Assembly (NCBI RefSeq): GCF_036898095.1
Contig: NC_090729.1
Span: forward strand, 59,220,486-59,284,485
From: Palaemon carinicauda
Taxonomy: Eukaryota > Arthropoda > Malacostraca > Decapoda > Palaemonidae
Reading direction: 5' to 3'
Length of the DNA: 64,000 nt
Numbering within the stretch: the stretch's first letter is position 1; each line of letters starts with the position of its first letter. The notes below the pieces were generated by a model that was not told the DNA's origin, made no database searches, and saw only the letters and a list, made by a program, of their open reading frames with translations. This document shows, piece after piece, positions 37,788-53,300 of this stretch. Made by a program: the position numbers and the translations under genes.

Positions 37788-40700
37788 CGTTCTTCGTGGC
37801 TGAGTGGTATGGTCACTGGCATACAGATATCCTGGACGAAGGTTCAAATCCCCGCTGGTCCGATATCAGAGTCTTTGGGCGGTTCCGCCTGTGGCTCCGA
37901 TCCCCAGGTCGTTAAGAGAATCCAGACTTTAATGTATTAATATATATGGCTTATTTGAAATATGAAAGAAACACGTTTAAATGTGCAAAAATATATCATT
38001 AATCGAATGCCAAGTCCCAAACCTACCAATTAACAAAGATGGTGAAGATGGGTTGATTTCAATTCTAAGTACAGGAAACCAGAATTTGACAGGTATATAT
38101 ATATATATAAAAAAGAATTGTCATTGACTTTTTTCTTTCTTCGTGGCCGAATGGTATGGTCACTGGCATACAGATATCCTGGAAGAGGGTTCATATCCCC
38201 GCTGGTACAATATCATAGTCTTTGGGCGGTTTTGCCTGGGGCTCTTATCCCCAGGTCGTTAAGAGAATCCAGACTTTTATGTATTAATATATATGGCTTA
38301 TTTGAAATATGAAAGAAACACGTTTAAATGTGCAAAAATATATCATTAATCGAATGCCAAGTCCCAAACCTACCAATTAACAAAGATGGTGAAGATGGGT
38401 TGATTTCAATTCTAAGTACAGGAAACCAGAATTTGACAGGTATATATATATATATAAAAAAGAATTGTCATTGACTTTTTTCTTTCTTCGTGGCCGAGTG
38501 GTATGGTCACTGGCATAGAGATATCCTGGACGAGGGTTCATATCCCCGCTGGTACAATATCATAGTCTTTGGGCGGTTTTGCCTGGGGCTCTTATCCCCA
38601 GGTCGTTAAGAGAATCCAGACTTTAATGTATTAATATATATGGCTTATTTAGAATATGAAAGAAACAGGTTTAAATGTGCAAAAATTTATTATTAATCAA
38701 ATGCCAAGTCCTAAACCTACCAATTAGCAACTATGGTGAGGATGGGTTGATTTTAATTCTAAGTACAGAAAACCAGACTTTGACAGGTATATGTATAGAA
38801 GAATTGTCATTGACTTTTATCTTTTTTCGTGGCCGAGTGGTATGGTCACTGGCATACAGATATCCTATACGAGGGTTCAAATCCCCGCTGGTCCGATATC
38901 ATAGTCTTTGGGCGGTTCCGCCTGGGGCTCTGATCCCCAGGTCATTAAGAGAATCCAGACTTTAATGTATTAATATATAAGGCTTATTTAAAATATGAAA
39001 GAAACACGTTTAAATGTGCAAAAAATTTATCATTAATTGAATGCCAAGTTCCTAACCTAGCAATTACATACGATGGTGAAGATGGGTTGATTTCAATTCT
39101 AAGTACAGAAAACCAGAATTTGACAGGTATATGTATAGAAGAATTGTCATTGACTTTTATCTTTCTTCGTGGCCGAGTGGTATGGACACTGGCATATAGA
39201 TATCCTGGACGAGGGTTCAAATCCCCGCTGGTCCGATATCATAGTCTTTAGGCGGTTCCGCCAGGGGCTCTGATCCCCAGGTCGTTAAGAGAATCCAGAC
39301 TTTAATGTATTAATATATATGGCTTATTTGAAATATGAAAGAAACACGTTTAAATGTGCAAATATTTATCATTAATCGAATGCCAAGTCCCAAACCTACC
39401 AATTAGCTACGATGGTGAGGATGGGTTGATTTGAATTCTAAGTACAGAAAACCAAAATTTGACAGGTATATGTATACAAGAATTGTCATTGACATTTATC
39501 TTTCTCCGTGGCCGAGTGGTATGGTCACTAGCATACAGATATCCTGGACGAGAGTTCAAATCCCCGCTGGTCCGATATCATAGTCTTTAGGCTGTTCCGC
39601 CTGGGGCTCTGATCCCCAGGTCGTTAAGAGAATCCAGACTTTAATGTATTAATATATATGGCTTATTTAAAATAAGAAAAAAACACGTTTAAATGTGAAA
39701 AAATTTATCATTAATCGAATGCCAAGTCCCAAACCTACCAATTAGCTACGATGGTGAAAATGGGTTGATTTTAATTCTAAGTACAGAAAACCAGAATTTG
39801 ACAGGTATATGTATAGAAGAATTGTCATTGACTTTTATCTTTCTTCGTGGACGAGTGGTATGGTCACTGGCATATAGATATCCTGGACGAGGGTTCAAAT
39901 CCCCGCTGGTCCGATATCATAGTCTTTGGGCAGTTCCGCCTTGGGGCTCTGATCCCCAGGTCGTTAATCGAATCCAGACTTTAATGTATTAATATATATG
40001 GCTTATTTGAAATATGAAAGAAACACGTTTAAATGTGCAAATATTTATCATTAATCGAATGCCAAGTCCGAAACCTACCAATTAGCTACGATGGTGAAGA
40101 TGGGTTGATTTCAATTCTAAGTACAGAAAACCAGAATTTGACAGGTATATGTATAGAAGAATTGTCATTGACTTTTATCGTTCTTCGTGGCTGAGTGGTA
40201 TGGTCACTGGCATACAGATATCCTGGACGAAGGTTCAAATCCCCGCTGGTCCGATATCAGAGTCTTTGGGCGGTTCCGCCTGTGGCTCCGATCCCCAGGT
40301 CGTTAAGAGAATCCAGACTTTAATGTATTAATATATATGGCTTATTTGAAATATGAAAGAAACACGTTTAAATGTGCAAAAATATATCATTAATCGAATG
40401 CCAAGTCCCAAACCTACCAATTAACAAACATGGTGAAGATGGGTTGATTTCAATTCTAAGTACAGGAAACCAGAATTTGACAGGTATATATATATATATA
40501 AAAAAGAATTGTCATTGACTTATTTCTTTCTTCGTGGCCGAGTGGTATGGTCACTGGCATACAGATATCCTGGACGAGGGTTCATATCCCCGCTGGTACA
40601 ATATCATAGTCTTTGGGCGGTTTTGCCTGGGGCTCTTATCCCCAGGTCGTTAAGAGAATCCAGACTTTAATGTATTAATATATATGGCTTATTTAGAATA

Positions 40701-42564
40701 TGAAAGAAACAGGTTTAAATGTGCAAAAATTTATTATTAATCAAATGCCAAGTCCTAAACCTACCAATTAGCAACGATGGTGAGGATGGGTTGATTTTAA
40801 TTCTAAGTACAGAAAACCAGACTTTGACAGGTATATGTATAGAAGAATTGTCATTGACTTTTATCTTTTTTCGTGGCCGAGTGGTATGGTCACTGGCATA
40901 CAGATATCCTATACGAGGGTTCAAATCCCCGCTGGTCCGATATCATAGTCTTTGGGCGGTTCCGCCTGGGGCTCTGATCCCCAGGTCGTTAAGAGAATCC
41001 AGACTTTAATATATCAATACATATGGCTTTTTTAAAATATGAAAGAAACAGGTTAAATGTGCAAAAATATATCATTAATCGAATGCCAAGTGCCAAACCT
41101 ACCAATTAGCTAAGATGGTGAAGATGGGTTGATTTCAATTCTAAGTACAGAAAACCAGAATTTGACATGTATATGTATAGAAGAATTGTCATTGACTTTT
41201 ATCTTTCTTCGTGGCCGAGTGGTATGGTCCCTGGCATACAGATATCCTGGACGAAGGTTCAAATCCTCGCTGGTCCGATATCATAGTCTTTGGGCAGTTC
41301 CGCCTGGGGCTCTGATCCCCAGGTCGTTAAGCGAATCCAGACTTTAATGTATTAATATATATGGCTTATTTGAAATATGGAAAGAAACACATTTAAATGT
41401 GCCAAAATTTATCATTAATCGAATGCCAAGTCCCAAAACTACCAATTAGCTACGAAGGTGAGGATGGGTTGATTTCAATTCTAAGTACAGAAAACCAGAA
41501 TTTGACAGGTATATGTATAGAAGAATTGTCATTGACTTTTATCTTTCTTCGTGGCCGAGTGGTATGGTCACTGGCATACAGATATAATGGACGAGAGTTC
41601 AAATCCCTGCTGGTCCGATATCGTAGTCTTTAGGCGGTTCCGCCTGGGGCTCTGATCCCCAGGTCGTTAAGAGAATCCAAACTTTAATGTATTAATTTAT
41701 AAGGCTTATTTGAAATATGAAAGAAACACGTTTAAATGTGCAAAAATTCATCATTAATTGAATGCCAAGTCCCAAACCTACCAATTAGATATGATGGTGA
41801 AGATGGGTTGATTTCAATTCTAAGTACAGAAAACCAGAATTTGACAGGTATATGTATAGAAGAATTGTCATTGACTTTTATCTTTCTTCGTGGCCGAGTG
41901 TTATGGTCACTGGCATACAGATATCCTGGAGGAGAGTTCAAATCCCCTCTGGTCCGATATCATAGTCTTTGGCCATTTCCGCCTGGGGCTCTGATCCCCA
42001 GGTCGTTAAGAGAATCCAGACTTTAATGTATTAATATATATGGCTTATTTGAAATATGAGAGAAACACGTTTGAATATGCAAAAATATATCATTAATCGA
42101 ATTCCAAGTCCCAAACCTACCAATTAGCTAAGATGGTGAGGATGGGTTGATTTCAATTCTAAGTACAGAAAACCAAAATTTGACAGGTATATGTATATAT
42201 AGAAGAATTGTCATTGACTTTTATCTTTCTTCGTGGCCGAGTGGTATGGTCACTGGCATACAGATATCCTGGACGAGAGTTAAAATCCTCGCTGGTCCGA
42301 TATCATAGTCTTTAGGCGGTTCCGCCTGGGGCTCTGATCCCCAGGTCATTAAGAGAATCCAGACTTTAATGTATTAATATATAAGGCTTATTTAAAATAT
42401 GAAAGAAACACGTTTAAATGTGCAAAAAATTTATCATTAATTGAATGCCAAGTTCCTAACCTAGCAATTACATACGATGGTGAAGATGGGTTGATTTCAA
42501 TTCTAAGTACAGAAAACCAGAATTTGACAGGTATATGTATAGAAGAATTGTCATTGACTTTTAT
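37788..42564 (+). repeat. Higher-order repeat, copy 1 (~4.78 kb, 14 monomers)
   Basis: This segment recurs immediately downstream with a constant offset of 4,777 bp (4,776 after a one-base indel near 41380). Edges are approximate because they fall inside a type a monomer and the breakpoint is masked by monomer similarity. Differences I found by eye are 38184, 38732, 40429 and the extra G near 41380. Confidence 0.85.
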
Positions 42565-45500
42565 CGTTCTTCGTGGCTGAGTGGTATGGTCACTGGCATA
42601 CAGATATCCTGGACGAAGGTTCAAATCCCCGCTGGTCCGATATCAGAGTCTTTGGGCGGTTCCGCCTGTGGCTCCGATCCCCAGGTCGTTAAGAGAATCC
42701 AGACTTTAATGTATTAATATATATGGCTTATTTGAAATATGAAAGAAACACGTTTAAATGTGCAAAAATATATCATTAATCGAATGCCAAGTCCCAAACC
42801 TACCAATTAACAAAGATGGTGAAGATGGGTTGATTTCAATTCTAAGTACAGGAAACCAGAATTTGACAGGTATATATATATATATAAAAAAGAATTGTCA
42901 TTGACTTTTTTCTTTCTTCGTGGCCGAATGGTATGGTCACTGGCATACAGATATCCTGGACGAGGGTTCATATCCCCGCTGGTACAATATCATAGTCTTT
43001 GGGCGGTTTTGCCTGGGGCTCTTATCCCCAGGTCGTTAAGAGAATCCAGACTTTTATGTATTAATATATATGGCTTATTTGAAATATGAAAGAAACACGT
43101 TTAAATGTGCAAAAATATATCATTAATCGAATGCCAAGTCCCAAACCTACCAATTAACAAAGATGGTGAAGATGGGTTGATTTCAATTCTAAGTACAGGA
43201 AACCAGAATTTGACAGGTATATATATATATATAAAAAAGAATTGTCATTGACTTTTTTCTTTCTTCGTGGCCGAGTGGTATGGTCACTGGCATAGAGATA
43301 TCCTGGACGAGGGTTCATATCCCCGCTGGTACAATATCATAGTCTTTGGGCGGTTTTGCCTGGGGCTCTTATCCCCAGGTCGTTAAGAGAATCCAGACTT
43401 TAATGTATTAATATATATGGCTTATTTAGAATATGAAAGAAACAGGTTTAAATGTGCAAAAATTTATTATTAATCAAATGCCAAGTCCTAAACCTACCAA
43501 TTAGCAACGATGGTGAGGATGGGTTGATTTTAATTCTAAGTACAGAAAACCAGACTTTGACAGGTATATGTATAGAAGAATTGTCATTGACTTTTATCTT
43601 TTTTCGTGGCCGAGTGGTATGGTCACTGGCATACAGATATCCTATACGAGGGTTCAAATCCCCGCTGGTCCGATATCATAGTCTTTGGGCGGTTCCGCCT
43701 GGGGCTCTGATCCCCAGGTCATTAAGAGAATCCAGACTTTAATGTATTAATATATAAGGCTTATTTAAAATATGAAAGAAACACGTTTAAATGTGCAAAA
43801 AATTTATCATTAATTGAATGCCAAGTTCCTAACCTAGCAATTACATACGATGGTGAAGATGGGTTGATTTCAATTCTAAGTACAGAAAACCAGAATTTGA
43901 CAGGTATATGTATAGAAGAATTGTCATTGACTTTTATCTTTCTTCGTGGCCGAGTGGTATGGACACTGGCATATAGATATCCTGGACGAGGGTTCAAATC
44001 CCCGCTGGTCCGATATCATAGTCTTTAGGCGGTTCCGCCAGGGGCTCTGATCCCCAGGTCGTTAAGAGAATCCAGACTTTAATGTATTAATATATATGGC
44101 TTATTTGAAATATGAAAGAAACACGTTTAAATGTGCAAATATTTATCATTAATCGAATGCCAAGTCCCAAACCTACCAATTAGCTACGATGGTGAGGATG
44201 GGTTGATTTGAATTCTAAGTACAGAAAACCAAAATTTGACAGGTATATGTATACAAGAATTGTCATTGACATTTATCTTTCTCCGTGGCCGAGTGGTATG
44301 GTCACTAGCATACAGATATCCTGGACGAGAGTTCAAATCCCCGCTGGTCCGATATCATAGTCTTTAGGCTGTTCCGCCTGGGGCTCTGATCCCCAGGTCG
44401 TTAAGAGAATCCAGACTTTAATGTATTAATATATATGGCTTATTTAAAATAAGAAAAAAACACGTTTAAATGTGAAAAAATTTATCATTAATCGAATGCC
44501 AAGTCCCAAACCTACCAATTAGCTACGATGGTGAAAATGGGTTGATTTTAATTCTAAGTACAGAAAACCAGAATTTGACAGGTATATGTATAGAAGAATT
44601 GTCATTGACTTTTATCTTTCTTCGTGGACGAGTGGTATGGTCACTGGCATATAGATATCCTGGACGAGGGTTCAAATCCCCGCTGGTCCGATATCATAGT
44701 CTTTGGGCAGTTCCGCCTTGGGGCTCTGATCCCCAGGTCGTTAATCGAATCCAGACTTTAATGTATTAATATATATGGCTTATTTGAAATATGAAAGAAA
44801 CACGTTTAAATGTGCAAATATTTATCATTAATCGAATGCCAAGTCCGAAACCTACCAATTAGCTACGATGGTGAAGATGGGTTGATTTCAATTCTAAGTA
44901 CAGAAAACCAGAATTTGACAGGTATATGTATAGAAGAATTGTCATTGACTTTTATCGTTCTTCGTGGCTGAGTGGTATGGTCACTGGCATACAGATATCC
45001 TGGACGAAGGTTCAAATCCCCGCTGGTCCGATATCAGAGTCTTTGGGCGGTTCCGCCTGTGGCTCCGATCCCCAGGTCGTTAAGAGAATCCAGACTTTAA
45101 TGTATTAATATATATGGCTTATTTGAAATATGAAAGAAACACGTTTAAATGTGCAAAAATATATCATTAATCGAATGCCAAGTCCCAAACCTACCAATTA
45201 ACAAAGATGGTGAAGATGGGTTGATTTCAATTCTAAGTACAGGAAACCAGAATTTGACAGGTATATATATATATATAAAAAAGAATTGTCATTGACTTAT
45301 TTCTTTCTTCGTGGCCGAGTGGTATGGTCACTGGCATACAGATATCCTGGACGAGGGTTCATATCCCCGCTGGTACAATATCATAGTCTTTGGGCGGTTT
45401 TGCCTGGGGCTCTTATCCCCAGGTCGTTAAGAGAATCCAGACTTTAATGTATTAATATATATGGCTTATTTAGAATATGAAAGAAACAGGTTTAAATGTG

Positions 45501-47341
45501 CAAAAATTTATTATTAATCAAATGCCAAGTCCTAAACCTACCAATTAGCAACGATGGTGAGGATGGGTTGATTTTAATTCTAAGTACAGAAAACCAGACT
45601 TTGACAGGTATATGTATAGAAGAATTGTCATTGACTTTTATCTTTTTTCGTGGCCGAGTGGTATGGTCACTGGCATACAGATATCCTATACGAGGGTTCA
45701 AATCCCCGCTGGTCCGATATCATAGTCTTTGGGCGGTTCCGCCTGGGGCTCTGATCCCCAGGTCGTTAAGAGAATCCAGACTTTAATATATCAATACATA
45801 TGGCTTTTTTAAAATATGAAAGAAACAGGTTAAATGTGCAAAAATATATCATTAATCGAATGCCAAGTGCCAAACCTACCAATTAGCTAAGATGGTGAAG
45901 ATGGGTTGATTTCAATTCTAAGTACAGAAAACCAGAATTTGACATGTATATGTATAGAAGAATTGTCATTGACTTTTATCTTTCTTCGTGGCCGAGTGGT
46001 ATGGTCCCTGGCATACAGATATCCTGGACGAAGGTTCAAATCCTCGCTGGTCCGATATCATAGTCTTTGGGCAGTTCCGCCTGGGGCTCTGATCCCCAGG
46101 TCGTTAAGCGAATCCAGACTTTAATGTATTAATATATATGGCTTATTTGAAATATGAAAGAAACACATTTAAATGTGCCAAAATTTATCATTAATCGAAT
46201 GCCAAGTCCCAAAACTACCAATTAGCTACGAAGGTGAGGATGGGTTGATTTCAATTCTAAGTACAGAAAACCAGAATTTGACAGGTATATGTATAGAAGA
46301 ATTGTCATTGACTTTTATCTTTCTTCGTGGCCGAGTGGTATGGTCACTGGCATACAGATATAATGGACGAGAGTTCAAATCCCTGCTGGTCCGATATCGT
46401 AGTCTTTAGGCGGTTCCGCCTGGGGCTCTGATCCCCAGGTCGTTAAGAGAATCCAAACTTTAATGTATTAATTTATAAGGCTTATTTGAAATATGAAAGA
46501 AACACGTTTAAATGTGCAAAAATTCATCATTAATTGAATGCCAAGTCCCAAACCTACCAATTAGATATGATGGTGAAGATGGGTTGATTTCAATTCTAAG
46601 TACAGAAAACCAGAATTTGACAGGTATATGTATAGAAGAATTGTCATTGACTTTTATCTTTCTTCGTGGCCGAGTGTTATGGTCACTGGCATACAGATAT
46701 CCTGGAGGAGAGTTCAAATCCCCTCTGGTCCGATATCATAGTCTTTGGCCATTTCCGCCTGGGGCTCTGATCCCCAGGTCGTTAAGAGAATCCAGACTTT
46801 AATGTATTAATATATATGGCTTATTTGAAATATGAGAGAAACACGTTTGAATATGCAAAAATATATCATTAATCGAATTCCAAGTCCCAAACCTACCAAT
46901 TAGCTAAGATGGTGAGGATGGGTTGATTTCAATTCTAAGTACAGAAAACCAAAATTTGACAGGTATATGTATATATAGAAGAATTGTCATTGACTTTTAT
47001 CTTTCTTCGTGGCCGAGTGGTATGGTCACTGGCATACAGATATCCTGGACGAGAGTTAAAATCCTCGCTGGTCCGATATCATAGTCTTTAGGCGGTTCCG
47101 CCTGGGGCTCTGATCCCCAGGTCATTAAGAGAATCCAGACTTTAATGTATTAATATATAAGGCTTATTTAAAATATGAAAGAAACACGTTTAAATGTGCA
47201 AAAAATTTATCATTAATTGAATGCCAAGTTCCTAACCTAGCAATTACATACGATGGTGAAGATGGGTTGATTTCAATTCTAAGTACAGAAAACCAGAATT
47301 TGACAGGTATATGTATAGAAGAATTGTCATTGACTTTTATC
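42565..47341 (+). repeat. Higher-order repeat, copy 2 (~4.78 kb, 14 monomers)
   Basis: Downstream copy of the preceding block. The junction monomer near 42484-42565 is a hybrid: its left part is the CCTAACCTAGCAATTACATACG variant and its right part is type a, as expected for crossing-over in register. After about 47341 the similarity at this offset ends. Confidence 0.85.
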
Positions 47342-50300
47342 TTTCTTCGTGGCCGAGTGGTATGGTCACTGGCATACAGATATCCTGGACGAGGGTTCAA
47401 ATCCCCGCTGGTCCGATATCATAGTCTTTGGGCGGTTCCGCCTGGGGCTCTGATCCCCAGGTCGTTAAGAGAATCCAGACTTTAATGTATTAATATATAT
47501 GGCTTATTTGAAATATGAAAGAAACACGTTTAAATGTGCAAAAATATATCATTAATCGAATGCCAAGTCCCAAACCTACCAATTAGCTAAGATGGTGAAG
47601 ATGGGTTGATTTCAATTCTAAGTACAGAAACCAGAATTTGACAGGTATATGTATAGAAGAATTGTCATTGACTTTATCTTTCTTCGTGGCCGAGTGGTAT
47701 GGTCACTGGCATACAGATATCCTGGACGAGGGTTCAAATCCCCGCTGGTCCGATATCATAGTCTTTGGGCGTTCCGCCTGGGGCTCTGATCCCCAGGTCG
47801 TTAAGAGAATCCAGACTTTAATGTATTAATATATATGGCTTATTTGAAATATGAAAGAAACACGTTTAAATGTGCAAAAAATTTATCATTAATCGAATGC
47901 CAAGTCCCAAACCTACCAATTAGCTACGATGGTGAAGATGGGTTGATTTCAATTCTAAGTACAGAAAACCAGAATTTGACAGGTATATGTATAGAAGAAT
48001 TGTCATTGACTTTTATCTTTCTTCGTGGCCGAGTGGTATGGTCACTGGCATAGAGATATCCTGGACGAGGGTTCAAATCCCCGCTGGTCCGATATCATAG
48101 TCTTTGGGCGTTCCGCCTGGGGCTCTGATCCCCAGGTCGTTAAGAGAATCCAGACTTTAATGTATTAATATATATGGCTTATTTGAAATATGAAAGAAAC
48201 AGTTTAAATGTGCAAAATTTATCATTAATCGAATGCCAAGTCCTAAACCTACCAATTAGCTACGATGGTGAAGATGGGTTGATTTCAATTCTAAGTACAG
48301 AAAACCAGAATTTGACAGGTATATGTATAGAAGAATTGTCATTGACTTTTATCTTCTTCGTGGCCGAGTGGTATGGTCACTGGCATACAGATATCCTGGA
48401 CGAGGGTTCAAATCCCCGCTGGTCCGATATCATAGTCTTTGGGCGGTTCCGCCTGGGGCTCTGATCCCCAGGTCGTTAAGAGAATCCAGACTTTAATGTA
48501 TTAATATATATGGCTTATTTGAAATATGAAAGAAACACGTTTAAATGTGCAAAAATATATCATTAATCGAATGCCAAGTCCCAAACCTACCAATTACAAC
48601 GATGGTGAAGATGGGTTGATTTCAATTCTAAGTACAGAAAACCAGAATTTGACAGGTATATGTATATATAGAATTGTCATTGACTTTTATCTTTCTTCGT
48701 GGCCGAGTGGTATGGTCACTGGCATACAGATATCCTGGACGAGGGTTCAAATCCCCGCTGGTCCGATATCATAGTCTTTGGGCGGTTCCGCCTGGGGCTC
48801 TGATCCCCAGGTCGTTAAGAGAATCCAGACTTTATGTATTAATATATATGGCTTATTTAGAAATATGAAAGAAACAGTTTAAATGTGCAAAAATTTATCA
48901 TTAATCGAATGCCAAGTCCTAAACCTACCAATTAGCAACGATGGTGAGGATGGGTTGATTTGAATTCTAAGTACAGAAAACCAGAATTTGACAGGTATAT
49001 GTATAGAAGAATTGTCATTGACTTTTATCTTTCTTCGTGGCCGAGTGGTATGGTCAATGGCATACAGATATCCTACGAGGGTTCAAATCCCCGCTGGTCC
49101 GATATCATAGTCTTTGGGCGTTCCGCCTGGGGCTCTGATCCCCAGGTCGTTAAGAGAATCCAGACTTTAATGTATTAATATATATGGCTTATTTGAAATA
49201 TGAAAGAAACACGTTTAAATGTGCAAAAATATTTATCATTAATCGAATGCCAAGTCCCAAACCTACCAATTAGCTACGATGGTGAAGATGGGTTGATTTC
49301 AATTCTAAGTACAGAAAACCAGAATTTGACAGGTATATGTATAGAAGAATTGTCATTGACTTTTATCTTTCTTCGTGGCCGAGTGGTATGGTCACTGGCA
49401 TACAGATATCCTGGACGAGGGTTCAAATCCCCGCTGGTCCGATATCATAGTCTTTGGGCAGTTCCGCCTGGGGCTCTGATCCCCAGGTCGTTAAGCGAAT
49501 CCAGACTTTAATGTATTAATATATATGGCTTATTTGAAATATGAAAGAAACACGTTTAAATGTGCAAAATTTATCATTAATCGAATGCCAAGTCCCAAAC
49601 TACCAATTAGCTACGATGGTGAAGATGGGTTGATTTCAATTCTAAGTACAGAAAACCAGAATTTGACAGGTATATGTATAGAAGAATTGTCATTGACTTT
49701 TATCTTTCTTCGTGGCCGAGTGGTATGGTCACTGGCATACAGATATCCTGGACGGGAGTTCAAATCCCTGCTGGTCCGATATCAGTAGTCTTTGGGCGGT
49801 TCCGCCTGGGCTCTGATCCCCAGGTCGTTAAGAGAATCCAGACTTTAATGTATTAATATATATGGCTTATTTGAAATATGAAAGAAACACGTTTAAATGT
49901 GCAAAAATATATCATTAATCGAATGCCAAGTCCCAAACCTACCAATTAGATAAGATGGTGAAGATGGGTTGATTTCAATTCTAAGTACAGAAAACCAGAA
50001 TTTGACAGGTATATGTATAAGAATTGTCATTGACTTTTATCTTTCTTCGTGGCCGAGTGGTATGGTCACTGGCATACAGATATCCTGGACGAGAGTTAAA
50101 ATCCTCGCTGGTCCGATATCATAGTCTTTAGGCGGTTCCGCCTGGGGCTCTGATCCCCAGGTCATTAAGAGAATCCAGACTTTAATGTATTAATATATAA
50201 GGCTTATTTAAAATATGAAAGAAACACGTTTAAATGTGCAAAAAATTTATCATTAATTGAATGCCAAGTTCCTAACCTAGCAATTACATACGATGGTGAA

Positions 50301-53300
50301 GATGGGTTGATTTCAATTCTAAGTACAGAAAACCAGAATTTGACAGGTATATGTATAGAAGAATTGTCATTGACTTTTATCTTTCTTCGTGGCCGAGTGG
50401 TATGGTCACTGGCATACAGATATCCTGGACGAGGGTTCAAATCCCCGCTGGTCCGATATCATAGTCTTTGGGCGGTTCCGCCTGGGGCTCTGATCCCCAG
50501 GTCGTTAAGAGAATCCAGACTTTAATGTATTAATATATATGGCTTATTTGAAATATGAAAGAAACACGTTTAAATGTGCAAATATTTATCATTAATCGAA
50601 TGCCAAGTCCCAAACCTACCAATTAGCTACGATGGTGAAGATGGGTTGATTTCAATTCTAAGTACAGAAACCAGAATTTGACAGGTATATGTATAGAAGA
50701 ATTGTCATTGACTTTATCTTTCTTCGTGGCCGAGTGGTATGGTCACTAGCATACAGATATCCTGGACGAGAGGTTCAAATCCCCGCTGGTCCGATATCAT
50801 AGTCTTTGGGCGTTCCGCCTGGGGCTCTGATCCCCAGGTCGTTAAGAGAATCCAGACTTTAATGTATTAATATATATGGCTTATTTAAATATGAAAGAAA
50901 ACACGTTTAAATGTGAAAAAATTTATCATTAATCGAATGCCAAGTCCCAAACCTACCAATTAGCTACGATGGTGAATGGGTTGATTTCAATTCTAAGTAC
51001 AGAAAACCAGAATTTGACAGGTATATGTATAGAAGAATTGTCATTGACTTTTATCTTTCTTCGTGGCCGAGTGGTATGGTCACTGGCATACAGATATCCT
51101 GGACGAGGGTTCAAATCCCCGCTGGTCCGATATCATAGTCTTTGGGCGGTTCCGCCTGGGGCTCTGATCCCCAGGTCGTTAAGAGAATCCAGACTTTAAT
51201 GTATTAATATATATGGCTTATTTGAAATATGAAAGAAACATGTTTAAATGTGCAAATATTTATCATTAATCGAATGCCAAGTCCCAAACCTACCAATTAG
51301 CTACGATGGTGAAGATGGGTTGATTTCAATTCTAAGTACAGAAAACCAGAATTTGACAGGTATATGTATAGAAGAATTGTCATTGACTTTTATCTTCTTC
51401 GTGGCCGAGTGGTATGGTCACTGGCATACAGATATCCTGGACGAAGGTTCAAATCCCCGCTGGTCCGATATCATAGTCTTTGGGCGGTTCCGCCTGGGGC
51501 TCTGATCCCCAGGTCGTTAAGAGAATCCAGACTTTAATGTATTAATATATATGGCTTATTTGAAATATGAAAGAAACACGTTTAAATGTGCAAAAATATA
51601 TCATTAATCGAATGCCAAGTCCCAAACCTACCAATTAACAAGATGGTGAAGATGGGTTGATTTCAATTCTAAGTACAGAAAACCAGAATTTGACAGGTAT
51701 ATGTATATATATATAGAATTGTCATTGACTTTTATCTTTCTTCGTGGCCGAGTGGTATGGTCACTGGCATACAGATATCCTGGACGAGGGTTCAATCCCC
51801 GCTGGTCCGAATATCATAGTCTTTAGGCGGTTCCGCCTGGGGCTCTGATCCCCAGGTCGTTAAGAGAATCCAGACTTTAATGTATTAATATATATGGCTT
51901 ATTTAGAAATATGAAAGAAACACGTTTAAATGTGCAAAAATTTATCATTAATCGAATGCCAAGTCCTAAACCTACCAATTAGCAACGATGGTGAGGATGG
52001 GTTGATTTCAATTCTAAGTACAGAAAACCAGAATTTGACAGGTATATGTATAGAAGAATTGTCATTGACTTTTATCTTTCTTCGTGGCCGAGTGGTATGG
52101 TCACTGGCATACAGATATCCTGGACGAGGGTTCAAATCCCCGCTGGTCCGATATCATAGTCTTTGGCGGTTCCGCCTGGGGCTCTGATCCCCAGGTCGTT
52201 AAGAGAATCCAGACTTTAATGTATTAATATATATGGCTTATTTGAAATATGAAAGAAACACGTTTAAATGTGCAAAAATATTTATCATTAATCGAATGCC
52301 AAGTCCCAAACCTACCAATTAGCTAAGATGGTGAAGATGGGTTGATTTCAATTCTAAGTACAGAAAACCAGAATTTGACAGGTATATGTATAGAAGAATT
52401 GTCATTGACTTTATCTTTCTTCGTGGCCGAGTGGTATGGTCACTGGCATACAGATATCCTGGACGAGGGTTCAAATCCCCGCTGGTCCGATATCATAGTC
52501 TTTGGGCAGTTCCGCCTGGGGCTCTGATCCCCAGGTCGTTAAGCGAATCCAGACTTTAATGTATTAATATATATGGCTTATTTGAAATATGAAAGAAACA
52601 CGTTTAAATGTGCCAAAATTTATCATTAATCGAATGCCAAGTCCCAAACCTACCAATTAGCTACGATGGTGAGATGGGTTGATTTCAATTCTAAGTACAG
52701 AAAACCAGAATTTGACAGGTATATGTATAGAAGAATTGTCATTGACTTTTATCTTTCTTCGTGGCCGAGTGGTATGGTCACTGGCATACAGATATCTGGA
52801 CGAGAGGTTCAAATCCCCGCTGGTCCGATATCATAGTCTTTGGGGTTCCGCCTGGGCTCTGATCCCCAGGTCGTTAAGAGAATCCAGACTTTAATGTATT
52901 AATATATATGGCTTATTTGAAATATGAAAGAAACACGTTTAAATGTGCAAAAATTTATCATTAATCGAATGCCAAGTCCCAAACCTACCAATTAGATATG
53001 ATGGTGAAGATGGGTTGATTTCAATTCTAAGTACAGAAAACCAGAATTTGACAGGTATATGTATGAAGAATTGTCATTGACTTTTATTTTTCTTCGTGGC
53101 CGAGTGGTATGGTCACTGGCATACAGATATCCTGGACGAGAGGTTCAAATCCCCGCTGGTCCGATATCATAGTCTTTGGGCGGTTTCCGCCTGGGGCTCT
53201 GATCCCCAGGTCGTTAAGAGAATCCAGACTTTAATGTATTAATATATATGGCTTATTTGAAATATGAAAGAAACACGTTTAAATGTGCAAAAATATATCA

